Made by a program: the position numbers and the translations under genes
Shown here: piece by piece, positions 28,601 to 40,096 of the stretch
Position numbering within the stretch: position 1 is the stretch's first letter
How the letters are laid out: the number at the start of each line of letters is the position of its first letter
DNA from: Siniperca chuatsi
Lineage: Eukaryota > Chordata > Actinopteri > Centrarchiformes > Sinipercidae
DNA: 64,000 nucleotides
Reading direction: 5' to 3'
Assembly: GCF_020085105.1 (NCBI RefSeq)
Contig: NC_058057.1
Location: 20,077,860 to 20,141,859, forward strand
Notes under the pieces: model-generated
The model's input: the letters and a program-made list of their open reading frames with translations, nothing else
What the model was told of the DNA's origin: nothing
Database searches by the model: none

Positions 28601-31600
28601 ATTTAAAATGAGCTCCTCCTTCACCAATTTCAACATTAAATTGCTGCGTACACATTAAACCATCAGTAATAATAATATCATTAACAATGAAAAGTGCCAT
28701 TCTGCATAATTAGTACTTTCACTTTTAATACTTTAAGTACATTTTTGCTGATCTTACTTCTGCATTTTTACCTAGGTAACATTTTGAATACAGGACTTTT
28801 ACTTGTCAAAAGGTTTATATTTCAGAGTTTAGGAGTCATGGTGTCGATTGGTCATGTTGTCATTCAGTCCAGCTGGTTTACTTGTAATTTTTATATATAG
28901 ATATTGCTTTTACTGAAGTAAAGGATTTAAATACATTTTCCATCACTGGTTGCAGGTGTCAGCATGTGCCCTTCGGCCTGGTGCGGGGCATGAAGACCCG
29001 GAGCGGTGAGGTGGTGTTTCTGGAGGATGTGCTAGACGAAGCTCGGGCCAGGATGCTACACAACATGAGCCAGTCAAAAAGTAAAGCTTGTCACACATTA
29101 GGCATATTTAACAACGCAGAGCACACATGACTCTTCCCCAAAAGTATATTTGCATGTGTCGTAGTATAATAATGTCCCTATGCAATCAGTACTTAATTGC
29201 TCAAGCAACTGGTGTGTACAGTGTAAATATTGTATTGAAATGTAACTTTGACACATCTCCACAATTGTCTTCTGGAATGAGAGCATCACTGTCTTTACCT
29301 TTCCCCGCACTGCATTTTACAGAGTGTCACTCAGTCACAATGTGTGCCAGTGGGATTATCTGATTGCATCACACAACAGGAAGAAGGCACTGTTCTTCCA
29401 GCGCAGCATTTCTTCCAGTAGTAGAGAGAGATTTGATCATCATGAAATACGTACTACATACTCTTCCAGTGTGAATGCGCTACACAGAATGAGTGACAAA
29501 ATAAACTAGACCTTAAAGAGTCATTTTGTATACTAAAAAAAACACCTTGATTTTTGAGTGTGCTGGTGATGGACACTATTCTCCCACAATGCAATTGCAC
29601 AAATGAAATGGAGGCGCTGCTCACCGTTGGAAGAAATGAAAACGTAATGGATGGTGGTGATACACCTTAGAAAACAAAAAATAACAATTACATTATGGAA
29701 AAAACATTTTGCTGTCTCTTTGGGAAGTTTAATTGTAAAGTTGCAGTTCGATTAATGTTTAACGGTGCTTAAAGTCTTTTTTCCTGTATCAGTCAGTATA
29801 CAACTGTAAAGTGTGTTGATTTCTCGTGTACTAAGTGCTAATACAGTAAACTATAAAGATTAGTATATGGTGCAAACTGTAGTCAGTATGTAGTATGGAA
29901 TTGGGACACACTGTCTTAATTTTGACAAACAGTTGTCTCAAACACATTGTAATTTAGGATAATTAATTTTTCCATTATATCTGGATAATTTTAGTAATGT
30001 CACATTAGAAATTCCTTCAGCCAGGATATTGATCGACAAACTACTGTTGTCCTAGTAAGGGAAGCAAACCAACATTACCCATCTCAATATGCATGATTGT
30101 GCTAAGAAAACTGCCCAATGTGGGAATAATGAACCTGTACAGTATTTGGCTCTTTCCACAGCAACAAAGGAAATGGATGACCCAGGGGACACAGCAGAGA
30201 AAGTGGGAATCAGCGCACTAATAGTCCAGGTGAATTGGTTTTAAACGTCACCTCTAGGCCACAGCTTTTAACTACAACCTGTTTCATTTGATTTGTCTGC
30301 GCAATGTGATAAGAGAGACTCTGACTCTATTTTTCATTTACTTTGTTTCAGGACTTCAAAGGTTCACTGCAGTCAGACTACTCGTTTGACTGGGACAGGA
30401 TGCTGCAGGCTCAGGGAGACACAGGAGTCTTCCTCCAGTACTCACATGCTCGACTCTGCAGGTCTGTATTCATCAGCCGCTGAAAACAAAACAAAAAACA
30501 AAACTCTATTTCAGGAATTGTAGTAGTTCTGTAGTCACTTGGCCATTTTGGTGATAATGATGTGAATCTTTGTAGTGTAGCCATTACAGTAGGGCTGCAA
30601 CAAATTATTCTTTTTTTATGAATAATTAATTAATTTATAGTCACAATGTGACTTTTTTTTGACATTTAAAGATTTGTTGGACAAATCTTGTTTTATTCTG
30701 ACCAACAGTAAGAATTTAAAACAGAGGAAAGCAGATCCTCACATTTGGTGTTTTTGCTACATAAATTACTTTTGTATTGTTAATTAATTTCCTTCTGATT
30801 AACTAATCAATTAATCGACTGTTTTTATTTGAGGTAATATTTTATGTTATGTTGGTTAGCTTTAAATTCTGTATCATACTTAGTTTAATGTGTTAATCAT
30901 CTACCACATTACATTAATTAAAATTGACCAATCTAGGTGGTGAAAATCCTGCATTCAAAGTTGTACTTAAGTAAATGTACAAGTATAAATCAGCAAAATG
31001 TACTAATGACACCTTTTTAGAGTCATTTTCTATATTGGATTATTCCTAATGATGCATTAACATATATAAGCTACATTTTGTTGTAGCTGATGGAGGTGGC
31101 GCTAAATCTAAGTACTTGTACAGGTTTTGCTTGCTGTGGTCATTCCTCCTGTTCATTCATATAAGAGATGGGGGGACAAAATACACAGCCTTCGTTCTGT
31201 GCAAAAATACTGTATATTCCACAGTTTATCTAAAGATAATATGGAGATTGGACAAATCAAGTGGATGTCGTCCAAAGTTTCAGTCTTTTTAGTACAAGTG
31301 CACATACAGTATGGGCACCTGACTATTGTTTTAAGACAGACTTTTGTGAACCTATTTTAACCTACCCTGCTGGATTGTTTAATCGCTAACATAAAATTAT
31401 ATAATATTTGCCTCTGAAATGTAGTGGAATATAAGAATATGGTGGCATAAAATTTTAATAATTAAGTACAAGTACCTCAAATTTGTACTTGTCCACCAAT
31501 ATTGGTTTAGTGTTTGTTTGCAATATAAAATACACAATAGTTAATGTGTGTTAAGGATATAAAATGCATTAAAACAAGATATTAATCTATAAATATACAT

Positions 31601-33575
31601 CGATATACAGTATGTATGGTTTGGGATACAAATACCCTCCAAACACATCTAGAAAAAAACGAGAGCCAACAAGATGCTGACTTATAAAGTTGCTTATTTA
31701 CACCTTTTACTGCTGTGTTCTAACTGCAGTTTAATACGGAGGAATGAAGGTGTAGAGGCAGCCATATTTGATCCAGCCCTTCTACTCGAGCAGCCGAGTA
31801 TCACCATCCTGCAGCACCTTCTTCGGTAAACAAACTACGCCCTAAAACCTGTTATCCCTCTGCATGTTGTCAAATATGTGACAATGAACGGATATTTGCT
31901 CCAAAGTTCACAAATTATTCAACCCTTTGTTTGTTTGTAGCTATGATGAGGTGTTATATCAGTCTGCCCAGGATCTGCAACCCAAGCATATCGTCAACTT
32001 CTTATTGAAGCTGTGGTAAGGAACAGGATGTTAGTCCTGAGCAGATGATCATCATGCTGTGAACTTTGGCTACTCAGTGTTAACCGGGTTCATTTCAGCT
32101 GCTGTAACCATAAAAGGTGTTTGCAGTTGTGGAAATTAAACTGTATTCGTGTCTCCTTTCTCTTCTAGCCACCTGATCGCCTCAGCACACAGAGAGCTGC
32201 CGGTCAAAGGAAGCTCCCAAGACGTAGCACAGGTAGAGAGAAAACTTACTTATGTACATACCTATGGTTTTTCGTTTTAAATACACCATCATGCAACATT
32301 ACACGATCAGTAAATTCTTACCGCCCTAAAGACATTAGAGTAATTACCATAAATAAACTATTTCCAATTTGGTTAGAGTTATCAGCAGTGAATTAAACAT
32401 TTTCTGCCACAGGTTTGGTTACATTATGACACACAGAGATAATTTTGTGGTACAAATGGAGATTTTTGTGATAGCATAACATACAGTACAACAGTATACT
32501 ATGATGATCATTTTTCTGTTAAAGCCTACAAATTTGAAGGAAATAGTTTTCTGACCAATGTTGCAATTGAAAATGTGATTATTATTATTATTGTATTACT
32601 TAAACTCTGGTTCTGTATTGATGATCTGCGTAGTATTTTAGCAAAACATTTAACTGCTGTACAAGTAGAGAAGAGTCATCAAGCAAGCAAATTGACTCAG
32701 TAATGTCAGTTACACTGCAGAAATCTTAAGTTTGCTAACATTAGTCACCATAAGCTACTGATCATACCAGACCAAGTGAGTTTGTATTAAAATTGTGTTT
32801 TATTGCTATTGAATTCTACTGTTCATTTGTAAGAAAGGGATTAGTTCTTCTTACGAAGGTTACATAGTCTTGCTTTAAATATACAGTGATACACAGTAGC
32901 TGTGTACCGAGAATAATAACTTATTAAAGTAAATAATCTGATCAGATGATGCAGGTGCTTGTTATTAAGGGGTTTAAACCAGCCAGTTAGAGAAAGGTAA
33001 AGTTACATTTTATAGATACAGAATGGTGCTTCTTTATCAAGGAAGCCATCTTTGGCCGAGCGAACACATTAACCCGACAATAGCAAAGATTTTCATTTTG
33101 TAGTTCAGCTCACGCAATTAATGTTAAGTAGCTGCAACTGAATAAATTTGTTATATTTACATACAGTCAGAGGTTGTACTTTCATTAAATGTTTTTACAG
33201 TTCAAGACATTGCTAATAATGTTATTAAAATTGGTAGTCTTGCTATTTGATAATGGCACTCTTTCAGATCTTGATGTCAGTATAAAACGATTAATCATTC
33301 AGCCCAACGTCTGCCTCATAGCACAGAAAAATCGCGCTGAGAAAAAGCCTGAACACAGATACTAAATTCTCGTCTCTAGCTAACATCCATGATTGTCAGT
33401 TCATGAACTGGTTACAAATGAAAATGCTCTTAATTGCAAATATTAAATATATGTTAAAAGTGTTATCTCATTTGCTGAATGTCAACAGGCAAGGTTACGA
33501 CTGTTCAGCGGAGCCTGCTCAGTCCTGGCCAACGGCATGAGGATCCTGGGCATCACACCGGTTGATAAAATGTGA
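22616..33575 (+). CDS. rars2: Mitochondrial arginyl-tRNA synthetase
   Basis: Class I synthetase that charges mitochondrial tRNA-Arg with arginine in the matrix. Twenty coding exons join without a phase error to 579 residues (human about 578): 22616-22651, 22848-22921, 23012-23114, 24098-24181, 24270-24370, 24461-24516, 24990-25073, 25180-25256, 25495-25653, 25795-25901, 26777-26872, 27240-27300, 27998-28074, 28956-29080, 30162-30229, 30352-30461, 31730-31825, 31941-32015, 32169-32232, 33489-33575. The basic N-terminus [12 protein letters not shown] suits a mitochondrial presequence. HAGH at 142-145 is the HIGH motif, followed by [25 protein letters not shown], starting at about 384, occupies the KMSKS-loop position in the degenerate form usual for ArgRS. 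The protein ends GITPVDKM, near the mammalian C-terminus. The exon 2 donor (ca|gttaag) is weak but fits phase. Introns are heavily loaded with repeats. AATAAA lies at 33,680-33,685. Confidence 0.95.
23290..23462 (-). mobile_element. tRNA-derived SINE in rars2 intron 3
   Basis: On the minus strand the head reads gcagctcagctggtagagc (box A-like, 23,434-23,452). The box B-like ggttcaatccc (23,415-23,425) follows. After this comes tRNA-unrelated sequence ending in a tttgtccaaagcgattt-type stretch. The spacing is shortened relative to a functional tRNA and no acceptor stem pairs, so it is a SINE rather than a tRNA gene. Confidence 0.7.
23466..23900 (+). mobile_element. L2/CR1-type LINE reverse transcriptase 3' fragment
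   Basis: The broken plus-strand translation shows the usual order of the RT C-terminal part of this LINE class: an F-D-A-E-L-H-K-H-I segment, [10 protein letters not shown], a Q-KAAATQ stretch and a final SIKL region before the 3' end. Several stops and frameshifts make it inactive. It lies in rars2 intron 3, next to the SINE. Confidence 0.65.
24606..24930 (+). repeat. Dispersed repeat in rars2 intron 6
   Basis: Bounded by inverse phrases: acatcggccgatattagct near 24,619 and aatattggccgatgtatca near 24,890. These are partly self-complementary ends. The internal phrase tttgtccaccagagacaatg followed by tttttcaattgtgaaatg recurs diverged at about 26,420-26,470. Confidence 0.6.
26305..26520 (+). 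repeat. Diverged second copy of the intron 6 repeat, in rars2 intron 10
   Basis: Shares the phrases tttgtgcaccagagag and tttttcaactgtaaaatg, in order, with the copy at 24,606-24,930, plus an attatcagctgattttt stretch at the left. Ends are unclear. Confidence 0.45.
27505..27800 (+). repeat. Dispersed repeat 'attaatc' family, copy B (rars2 intron 12)
   Basis: Starts agctgaaacaattagtcgat, includes gtcaatcgacagaaaattaat, the gaggatttgctgcttttctc block and caccttgggctttagaaaat. It matches copy A at 16.3 kb in the same orientation. Confidence 0.75.
28340..28950 (+). mobile_element. MITE-like dispersed repeat ending at rars2 exon 14
   Basis: Ordered phrases: tttgaggtgctttgagtatt, ctactccactacatt, cagcttagttactagttact, gccattctgcataattagta, acaggacttttacttgtc, and the end tttccatcactg at 28,936-28,947. 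The end stops just before the ttgcag acceptor of exon 14. Matching copies are at 51,790-52,262 (same strand) and 30,933-31,505 (inverted). It lies wholly in intron 13. Confidence 0.75.
30585..30830 (+). repeat. Dispersed repeat 'attaatc' family, copy C (partial)
   Basis: Contains tagggctgcaacaaattatt at the left and actaatcaattaatcgactg at the right, with a gcagatcctcacatttg block between, in rars2 intron 16. The centre is shortened and diverged compared with copies A and B. Confidence 0.55.
30933..31505 (-). mobile_element. Inverted copy of the intron 13 MITE-like repeat (rars2 intron 16)
   Basis: The reverse complement gives ggtggacaagtac, tttgaggtacttgtactt, ttccactacatttcagagg, cctccatcagctacaac, gtacattttgctgat and tttgaatgcaggat in the order seen at 28,340-28,950. 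About 250 bases near 31,130-31,380 appear to be extra or very diverged. The copy is opposite in orientation to the intron 13 copy. Confidence 0.7.
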
Positions 33576-34732
33576 AACTCAAAGTTTGTTTTTACTTTAT
33601 CCGTCTAATTTCACTGCTGTATATAGGTATCACACTGCTATAGTAAATTTGTTCTGTATATAAATAATTATATTTTCTAAATAAAATCATGTTCCTTAAT
33701 TGAACCCACAGAAGAATTTGCTTTTCCTGTAATTGTCTCAGGAATTTTACACTCACACAGATAGTCACTTTGGCTTTATAGACTGTTTTTGACAGTTGGA
33801 AACATGTAAAACCAGAGTTGAGTGATGTAACTCATCTCCTTTTATACACACGGTTGATGCACTGCTGACGTAAATGTCAGTAGGTAACTTGATAATTATG
33901 CCAGGTTATATCAAAGTTAGACTGGTACAACTTGTTCAGCTGAATTTCACCTGAAGGCTTGCCATGCTTAGTTACAGTTGCCAAGTTATGATTGTTCAGG
34001 GGAGGAGTTAAGCGAACGATCAATTGAAAGTACATTGGTAGGGTTGCATACATTCTGAGCAAAGAGAGTCACTGTTACCATATTTCCTTTCAGTTTTAAT
34101 CAAAGTTTTAAAGTGACTTTCAAAATAGAAGGTGACACAGATAAAAAAAGATTACAAGACACTGGAGAGACGACATTATAAACATAATCACACATGCAGC
34201 CTGTCATCATCCTTCTTTCAAGTACGTTTTCCTGTGAGCTGGGCACATTCAGAATCAGCACTATGTGATATGGACATAAGACACTAACAGTGATATTTAT
34301 ACGTCCCATATAACAGATATATGGAGGCATCAAAATAAAAATAATGTCCTGTTACTACTTATCGCTCCAGCATGGTGAAATACAAGACTTCGCCATTGCT
34401 TCAGATTATTTACAAATTTGAAAAGCAGCTATAAGGGCCAGTTTAAAAAAAAGTCTGATGTGTTGTTATTTTTTTCATATAAACTGAAAGATGGATTGAA
34501 TCTGGCAATAAAAAGATTTTTTCAAATTATCTGGAAATTCATAGTACTGTCACCAGTCCCATGTGGGTGGAAGTGGGCTGATTGAGGGAGCAGACCTACT
34601 TTAGTGGCTCCAAAGTCTCCCAGGTGCAGAAGCTCTTTTAGGTCCCTAGAAAAGGGGACCCCCACTCCCAAAAAAAAAAAACACAGACCTGGTCCACCAG
34701 CAAGAGAGACTCCTCTGCTGCAGGTCGGTGAC
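33576..34732. other. Tail-to-tail 3' regions of rars2 and slc35a1
   Basis: 1,157 bases separate the two stop codons. On the plus strand AATAAA at 33,680-33,685 should end rars2. On the minus strand no clear AATAAA was found; TTTAAT at 34,095-34,100 (ATTAAA on the minus strand) is a weak candidate for slc35a1. No coding sequence is seen. Confidence 0.55.
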
Positions 34733-37700
34733 TCACACATTGATCAGTCTCTGTTTGGATTCCTTGTCTGTGTCTTGCCGGCTCAGCTTGGATGTGTCTT
34801 GCTTTGGAAGTCCGTATAGGTAGATGGAAACACACACCAGGATGGCTCCAGTGGCAAACGGGATCGCTGCACAAGAGGGAAAGAAAAGCAAAATGAGACA
34901 TTTCCATAATTTAAAAAAGACATTTACAGAATGGTAACAGTTTTGAAAAAAACATACAAAGATTTTGTATAAAATAATCTGCAGTCTTGTGTTTCTGAAT
35001 ATGCTTTGAAAGAAGCATGGACATGAATGGGAGAACTAATTATTTTACACATCCTGAAATTTCCTAATAATCTTCTAATAAAGTAACCTCCGAGTGGCCC
35101 AGCATACATAAATCTGATGTATGACAAAATAAGTAAACTACATATATAGTGTATGGAAGTAGCTAACGAGTGAGCCATCTCGCTTCCCTCTCATCTCTGT
35201 TGAGAGTTCCACATGCGCAGTACCGATCGGGCAGGATGTTTACAGATGTAGTGACACTACTGCCACTATCATATCTTTCACAAATCAACGTTTTCTCGTT
35301 TGAGTTCCGACCACGCTAAGTAGCTTTTCAAAACACCTGGCTAACGACAGTCACAAGTAGGGAAGTGCTCTACTGAAAATATGTCTCTGTCAACCCTGAA
35401 ATGTAAATTTGACAATGAAAACCGTCAGTTTAACCCTGCCTGGACTGGCAAGTATTTGTTTATTTTACTGCCATCTCCAAACGCCTGCTATTTTTTATTA
35501 CATTCATTTGCATTTGTTTAAAATTTGTCATTACCATAAACTAAAAAATAAGGTTTCAAATAGGCTGCTGAAAATGTCTGTCCCATCTACAGTTCCTGTT
35601 TTTTTAATTTGGCCCAATTGAATTTAAAATTGAAAGGCCCTGAACTATGTGATTTGCTCATAAGTATAGGGGAAATAGAGACAAAGTCCTTCAAGAGTTA
35701 TTTGAGTTTAGTTAGTTGTGTTGCCTTTATAAGCAGTTGTTGACTTCCAGAGGAAAAGCTCCTTTTAAATCCAAGAAAAATATTCATACAGTCATTATTG
35801 GAAACTCTATTCTCCACATTTGCTGAATTGTATGCTTCCCAGTAACACATTTTACATGTTTGCATGTTCAGCTGACCTGCTGCACTGACTACAAGAGTGT
35901 TTCATCAGCAATTAATTGAAATTAATTAACTGAAAGTGTATCAATTGAACTTTCAGTTAAGCTACTTTTTAGTTACTACTATACTAAATGTTAAGAAGGT
36001 GGCTTCTTTTATTAAAAATGTGCAAACATACAAGTTATGAGCCACAAGCCTACAAGTACAAAACACACACCCTCGTCTGACGAGCCAGAAGGACTGCAAA
36101 ATCTTTAAAAATCTATTTCTCAATCATCAGTAGATCAACAATGTGGTTATGACAAAGTAACGTACTTATCTGTAGTCCAAACAAGATGACAGACGCCACA
36201 GTTGAGAGAACAATGGCGGCTGCAGCAGAGAAGCCCTTCATTATGTTGTCTGTGTACTTCACCACCACCGACGTGTACAGACCACCCACACTTGCCAAGA
36301 CTAGAACCACAAAGAGCAATGTCAGCTAAAATACTGTGAAGCAAAGTTAAATCAAATAGAAAGCTTCCCCAGGTTTAGTCGTACTTACATATTACAAAGC
36401 ACACCCAGGGTGTGTAACCGAAGAAGAAGCCTTTCTCCAGGACATTATTGCCATCGTTCATGTAAACGCCGATTAGGGTGACCACAATGCCGGAGAGGTA
36501 CATCTGGATGTTTCTCACCCACAGAGACGTGTCTGAGCTCTTCAACACCTTCTCAAAGTACACACCTTAATCAGAAAGTAGACACAAAACTGTTATAAGT
36601 AAATATTGCTCTGACTCCTCCACAACAACAGCAAAGCAAATAAAATACTTTACTTTTAAGCAAAAGACATTAGTTGGTATCAGTTTTATGTTTAAGTGCA
36701 CATAATGTGTTTACTTGGCACAGTGTTTGTTTAGTTACTGAAAGCATTTGTATTATGTGTGATAGCTTAATTCAATAAAGGACAAAAAGGTGAAGCCACT
36801 ACCAGTCGTTTCCACTGAATCCTGTGCAAATTTTACCTGCAAATCCAGAGCAAAGGACAGCAATAGCAATGGCCATGAACCCGACAAAAGGATTTTGCTC
36901 AATCTGGAAAAAAAGGAAATGGTATGAGCAACCAGACAGATGGTATATAGCACCTGTAGTCTGACTAGATGCAGGTAATAAAAAGCACATTCCATGATAG
37001 TGAGTCGGGACATGGATTATAACTGAGTCACCAGGACGGTTACAACATTTAAAGTCTAACTTGTGCCACCCCCACCTGAATTTTAGTGGCCTCTGCAGAC
37101 TTCCATTGGACGAGTGTTACGCCCCCGCAGAGTGTGAAGACAGAGAACCACTGCAGCCGGCTGAGAGAGCGGCTCAGCATGAGGACTGTACACAAGGCCG
37201 TGCACGGGATCTTCAGCTGATAGGTCACCTACACAGGAAAACACAAGTTAGGTCTAATATCTATTGATTTTTCCCCCCCTATTTATAGAGGAAAGGTGGA
37301 CGGAGCATTCCTTTTCACAATGATACAGCTCCCCACATACTGTAGATATTAGGGGAACTGCTGAAAATAACCACTACTATTAGACACTGGGCAACTATTT
37401 GTTTTCACAATGAACTTTCACACATTGGAGGGGTCAATGTTCCTGTATTGGAAGTTTAGTTTCTGTAAATGTGCTCTATATTGTTAGCATTGTGTGAACA
37501 TTTCCAACATTTTCTGGCATTTTACAGACTAAATGATTAAAATAAATAAATCAGCAGTTTAACTGATAATGAAAATATTCGTTAATTTCACCTCTAGTAT
37601 TTAGTTGTGGGTGCAGCAGACAACAGGTTTACCAACAATCCACAACCAAGTATTGTGTTTGAACATAAGGAAAAAAAAACAGGATTCATACCTGATAAAC

Positions 37701-39567
37701 GGCTGCATCGAGGTTACTCAAGGCAAGAAAGGCCATGTTATTCTGAACTGCATACACTACCGAGGGCACGCTCAGCTTCAGCAGCTCTTTTGGGCTGCAG
37801 AATATATGTTCCACTATGACGTTCTTCAGTCTGACAGGGCTTCCTGTTTCTCTGGGAGAGGAGAAAAAAGTGTAAATACTTTGGATGATTCACTTAAATA
37901 TACATGAATTCCACTCCAAGTCGTTGACTCACTGTTCTTGAATCTGAAGCACAGACGACTGAGAACACTGTCTGGCATGCTTGCAAAGCTCAGGCCCTCT
38001 GACCCAAATTTTGTTGTTATTCCAAAGTTACAAAAAAAAAGCAAGGCTGCTTTCTTTCCCAAATATCTGAGAATTGCTGAAACTGTTGACATTTTCAAAT
38101 GGATACTTAAAACTTACCTCTTGTCTTTGATGTTTTAAAGCCTTGTTTATGTTATTTTAATTATAGGTTTAGGGGAATAGAAGCAATTCATGTGATTCTG
38201 GTCCCTGTTGTTACATCCCACCTGACCAATAATACTTGCTCTCATTGAGAACAAATTACATCCCTCTACCTCCTGCCTGTCTTATGTGATATGTGTAAAT
38301 TATCAATTCATCTGCCAATTATTCTTAATGGATTAATCATTTGGTCTATAAAATGCAAGAAAATAGTGAAATGTGCCAGCCACAATTTCCTTAAGCCCAA
38401 GGTGACTTCTTCGTATTGCTCGTTTTGTCCGACAGACACTCCAAACACCAAAGATATTTGGTTTACTATCACATAAAACAAAGAAAAGCAACAAGTCCTC
38501 CCAATTTAGAATCAGTAACTGAGGAAACCTTGGCATTTTTGCTTGAAAATTACTTTCAAACAAATCAATTAAGAGTCCTGTGGTCAACAGTGTAGAGCTG
38601 AAATGACAGAATTTTGACAGCAGCTATTTTGATAGTTGATTAACTGTTCAAAGACATCATGTTTATCTGTGACATGTTAAAATGTCATGTAAAAAGGAGC
38701 ACAAATAGAGAAGAGTTGTTAAGTCATCAAATGTACTCATTAATGTTAGTTACACAGCATTAAGTTTGCTGGCAGTAGCAGGTAATATGTTCATGTATAC
38801 TCCTGTGGTCAGACATGTAATAGAGCAGGTAGCGGTGACACACACTTACTTTGAAAGCATCCCCAGACTCAGTATTAATTTAATGACCTCAGTGATACAC
38901 ACTGCAGTTGTGGAGAAGTACAGATCTCCTGTTGAGATGGTCCTTGTGTACCGTAGTGCCACCGTGTATGTAGCTGCCACCAGTGTCATCACTGTCAGGC
39001 AGTACACTTTGAAAATCACACTCACATTTTCTGATGAGAGAGAAGGGAGAAAATGTAGTGACAATAGCAACTTAAAGCTTATTTTTTAAGTGAAAGCCGT
39101 CTTATAGTGAACATATCATATCTATGTATTCTGTCTATTTCTTTTCCACTAGTTTTTACTTTATTCCCCTATTGCTATATAAATGCACTGTGTGACCCTG
39201 CTTTCTCTTACTGTTTTAACCGTATACCCTGTCTGTAAAGCACTTTGTAACTCTGTTTGGAAAGGCGCTGTATAGATAAAGTTGTTATTATTATAATTAT
39301 TGATGTAGCAAACTGTCATCGCCTTACATGTCCAGTGGTAAGTATAACGCTACACATGAAATAGGCAACTTTATTAGCTACTTAGCAGTCACAACACGTG
39401 TTGCCACTTCTGTTAGCTGAAAACGACACTATAACTAGTCTTTAAAACAGCTCAGTTTTGATTTCTGCTCCTTTCAACAAACGTTACTGGTGGTCCTCTA
39501 ACCGACAGCTAACATTAGCCTACCATGCTAGCTTTTGTATCCACTGGTTAAACTCACCGCCGGCCAT
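34733..39567 (-). CDS. slc35a1: CMP-sialic acid transporter of the Golgi
   Basis: Nucleotide-sugar antiporter bringing CMP-sialic acid into the Golgi lumen in exchange for CMP, needed for sialylation. Eight coding exons, read leftward: 39567-39558, 39030-38850, 37851-37692, 37228-37076, 36903-36837, 36565-36389, 36300-36166, 34866-34733. They join in phase to 338 residues (human about 337). Recognisable segments are [128 protein letters not shown] and [12 protein letters not shown]. The family has about ten membrane helices. The tail ends LINV; a terminal valine acts in ER export in mammalian SLC35A1. The first coding exon holds only ten bases (MAG plus one), so the start depends on that short exon; its gtgag donor and phase fit. 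Introns hold LINE and dispersed repeats. Confidence 0.95.
37930..38150 (+). mobile_element. L2-type LINE C-terminal fragment in slc35a1 intron 2
   Basis: Plus-strand translation near 38,070-38,138 gives [19 protein letters not shown]. This is the usual end of L2-like reverse transcriptases (a T-V-D-x-F-K-x-x-L-K-T-Y-L pattern). It is antisense to slc35a1 and degraded upstream. Confidence 0.6.
38290..38680 (-). repeat. Dispersed repeat 'attaatc' family, copy D (slc35a1 intron 2)
   Basis: Reads atggattaatcatttggtct, then gcccaaggtgacttctt, gttttgtccgacagacactc and atcacataaaacaaagaaaa. This is the reverse complement of the ordered phrases in copies A and B. The right end becomes mixed near 38,590-38,640. 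Confidence 0.7.
39170..39300 (+). mobile_element. L2-type LINE 3' tail in slc35a1 intron 1
   Basis: Ends tgtaaagcactttgtaactc, ggaaaggcgctgtatagata, then an ATT-rich run. This is the standard L2-type tail. It is separated from the 38.0 kb fragment by slc35a1 exon 2, so the two are independent insertions. Confidence 0.6.
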
Positions 39568-39732
39568 CGCTGCTCTGGTTTGTGTCCGTCCGATTGGCAA
39601 GGAAGTAGTATCCTGCTTACGTTACATGCCATCAAAACTAACAGGCGTATCCATTGTGGATTAAGGAATGCTGCCCGACCAGCGACACATTAAAAAACGA
39701 GTCTGGTCTGGCTACACGGTCCGGTCCTATCC

Positions 39733-39826
39733 TCTTCTTCTTCTTCTTCTTCTTCTTCTTCTCCTCTTCCTCCTCCTCCTCCTCCTCCTTCTTCTTCTTC
39801 TTCTTCTTCTGCTGCTGCTGCTGCTG
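39733..39826 (+). repeat. Compound trinucleotide microsatellite (TTC/CTC/TTC/TGC)
   Basis: About 94 bases of consecutive TTC, then CTC, again TTC, then five GCT units. It lies about 165 bases upstream of the slc35a1 ATG (that gene runs leftward), so it is in or near its promoter. On the gene's strand it reads CAG/GAA/GAG/GAA. The phenylalanine/serine frame across it is low-complexity, not a gene. Confidence 0.9.
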
Positions 39827-40096
39827 GTTTGATTTACTGGCGGGCTACAAACCAACATTAAAGGTGCCTGCCGCCACCTACTGTATCGGAGTGTTTGACG
39901 TCACGACTTTACCCAAAATCTACTATAAAGAATTTATATTCTAGATATTGAACCTGTTTCTTTTAAATATTTGAATAAAGCCGTCTGAACCTGTTTCTCC
40001 CCTGTCTCTAACAGACCTTTGATGCTCCACTCTCTGCCCTTCAGTTTCCTTGCACTTACATTTTCAAGGTAGCATTGAGTCCTGTATGTCCTAATC

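Noticed and set aside
39654-39944. 96-codon frame with phenylalanine/serine/cysteine runs
   Set aside because: It is only the translated TTC/TCC/TGC microsatellite.
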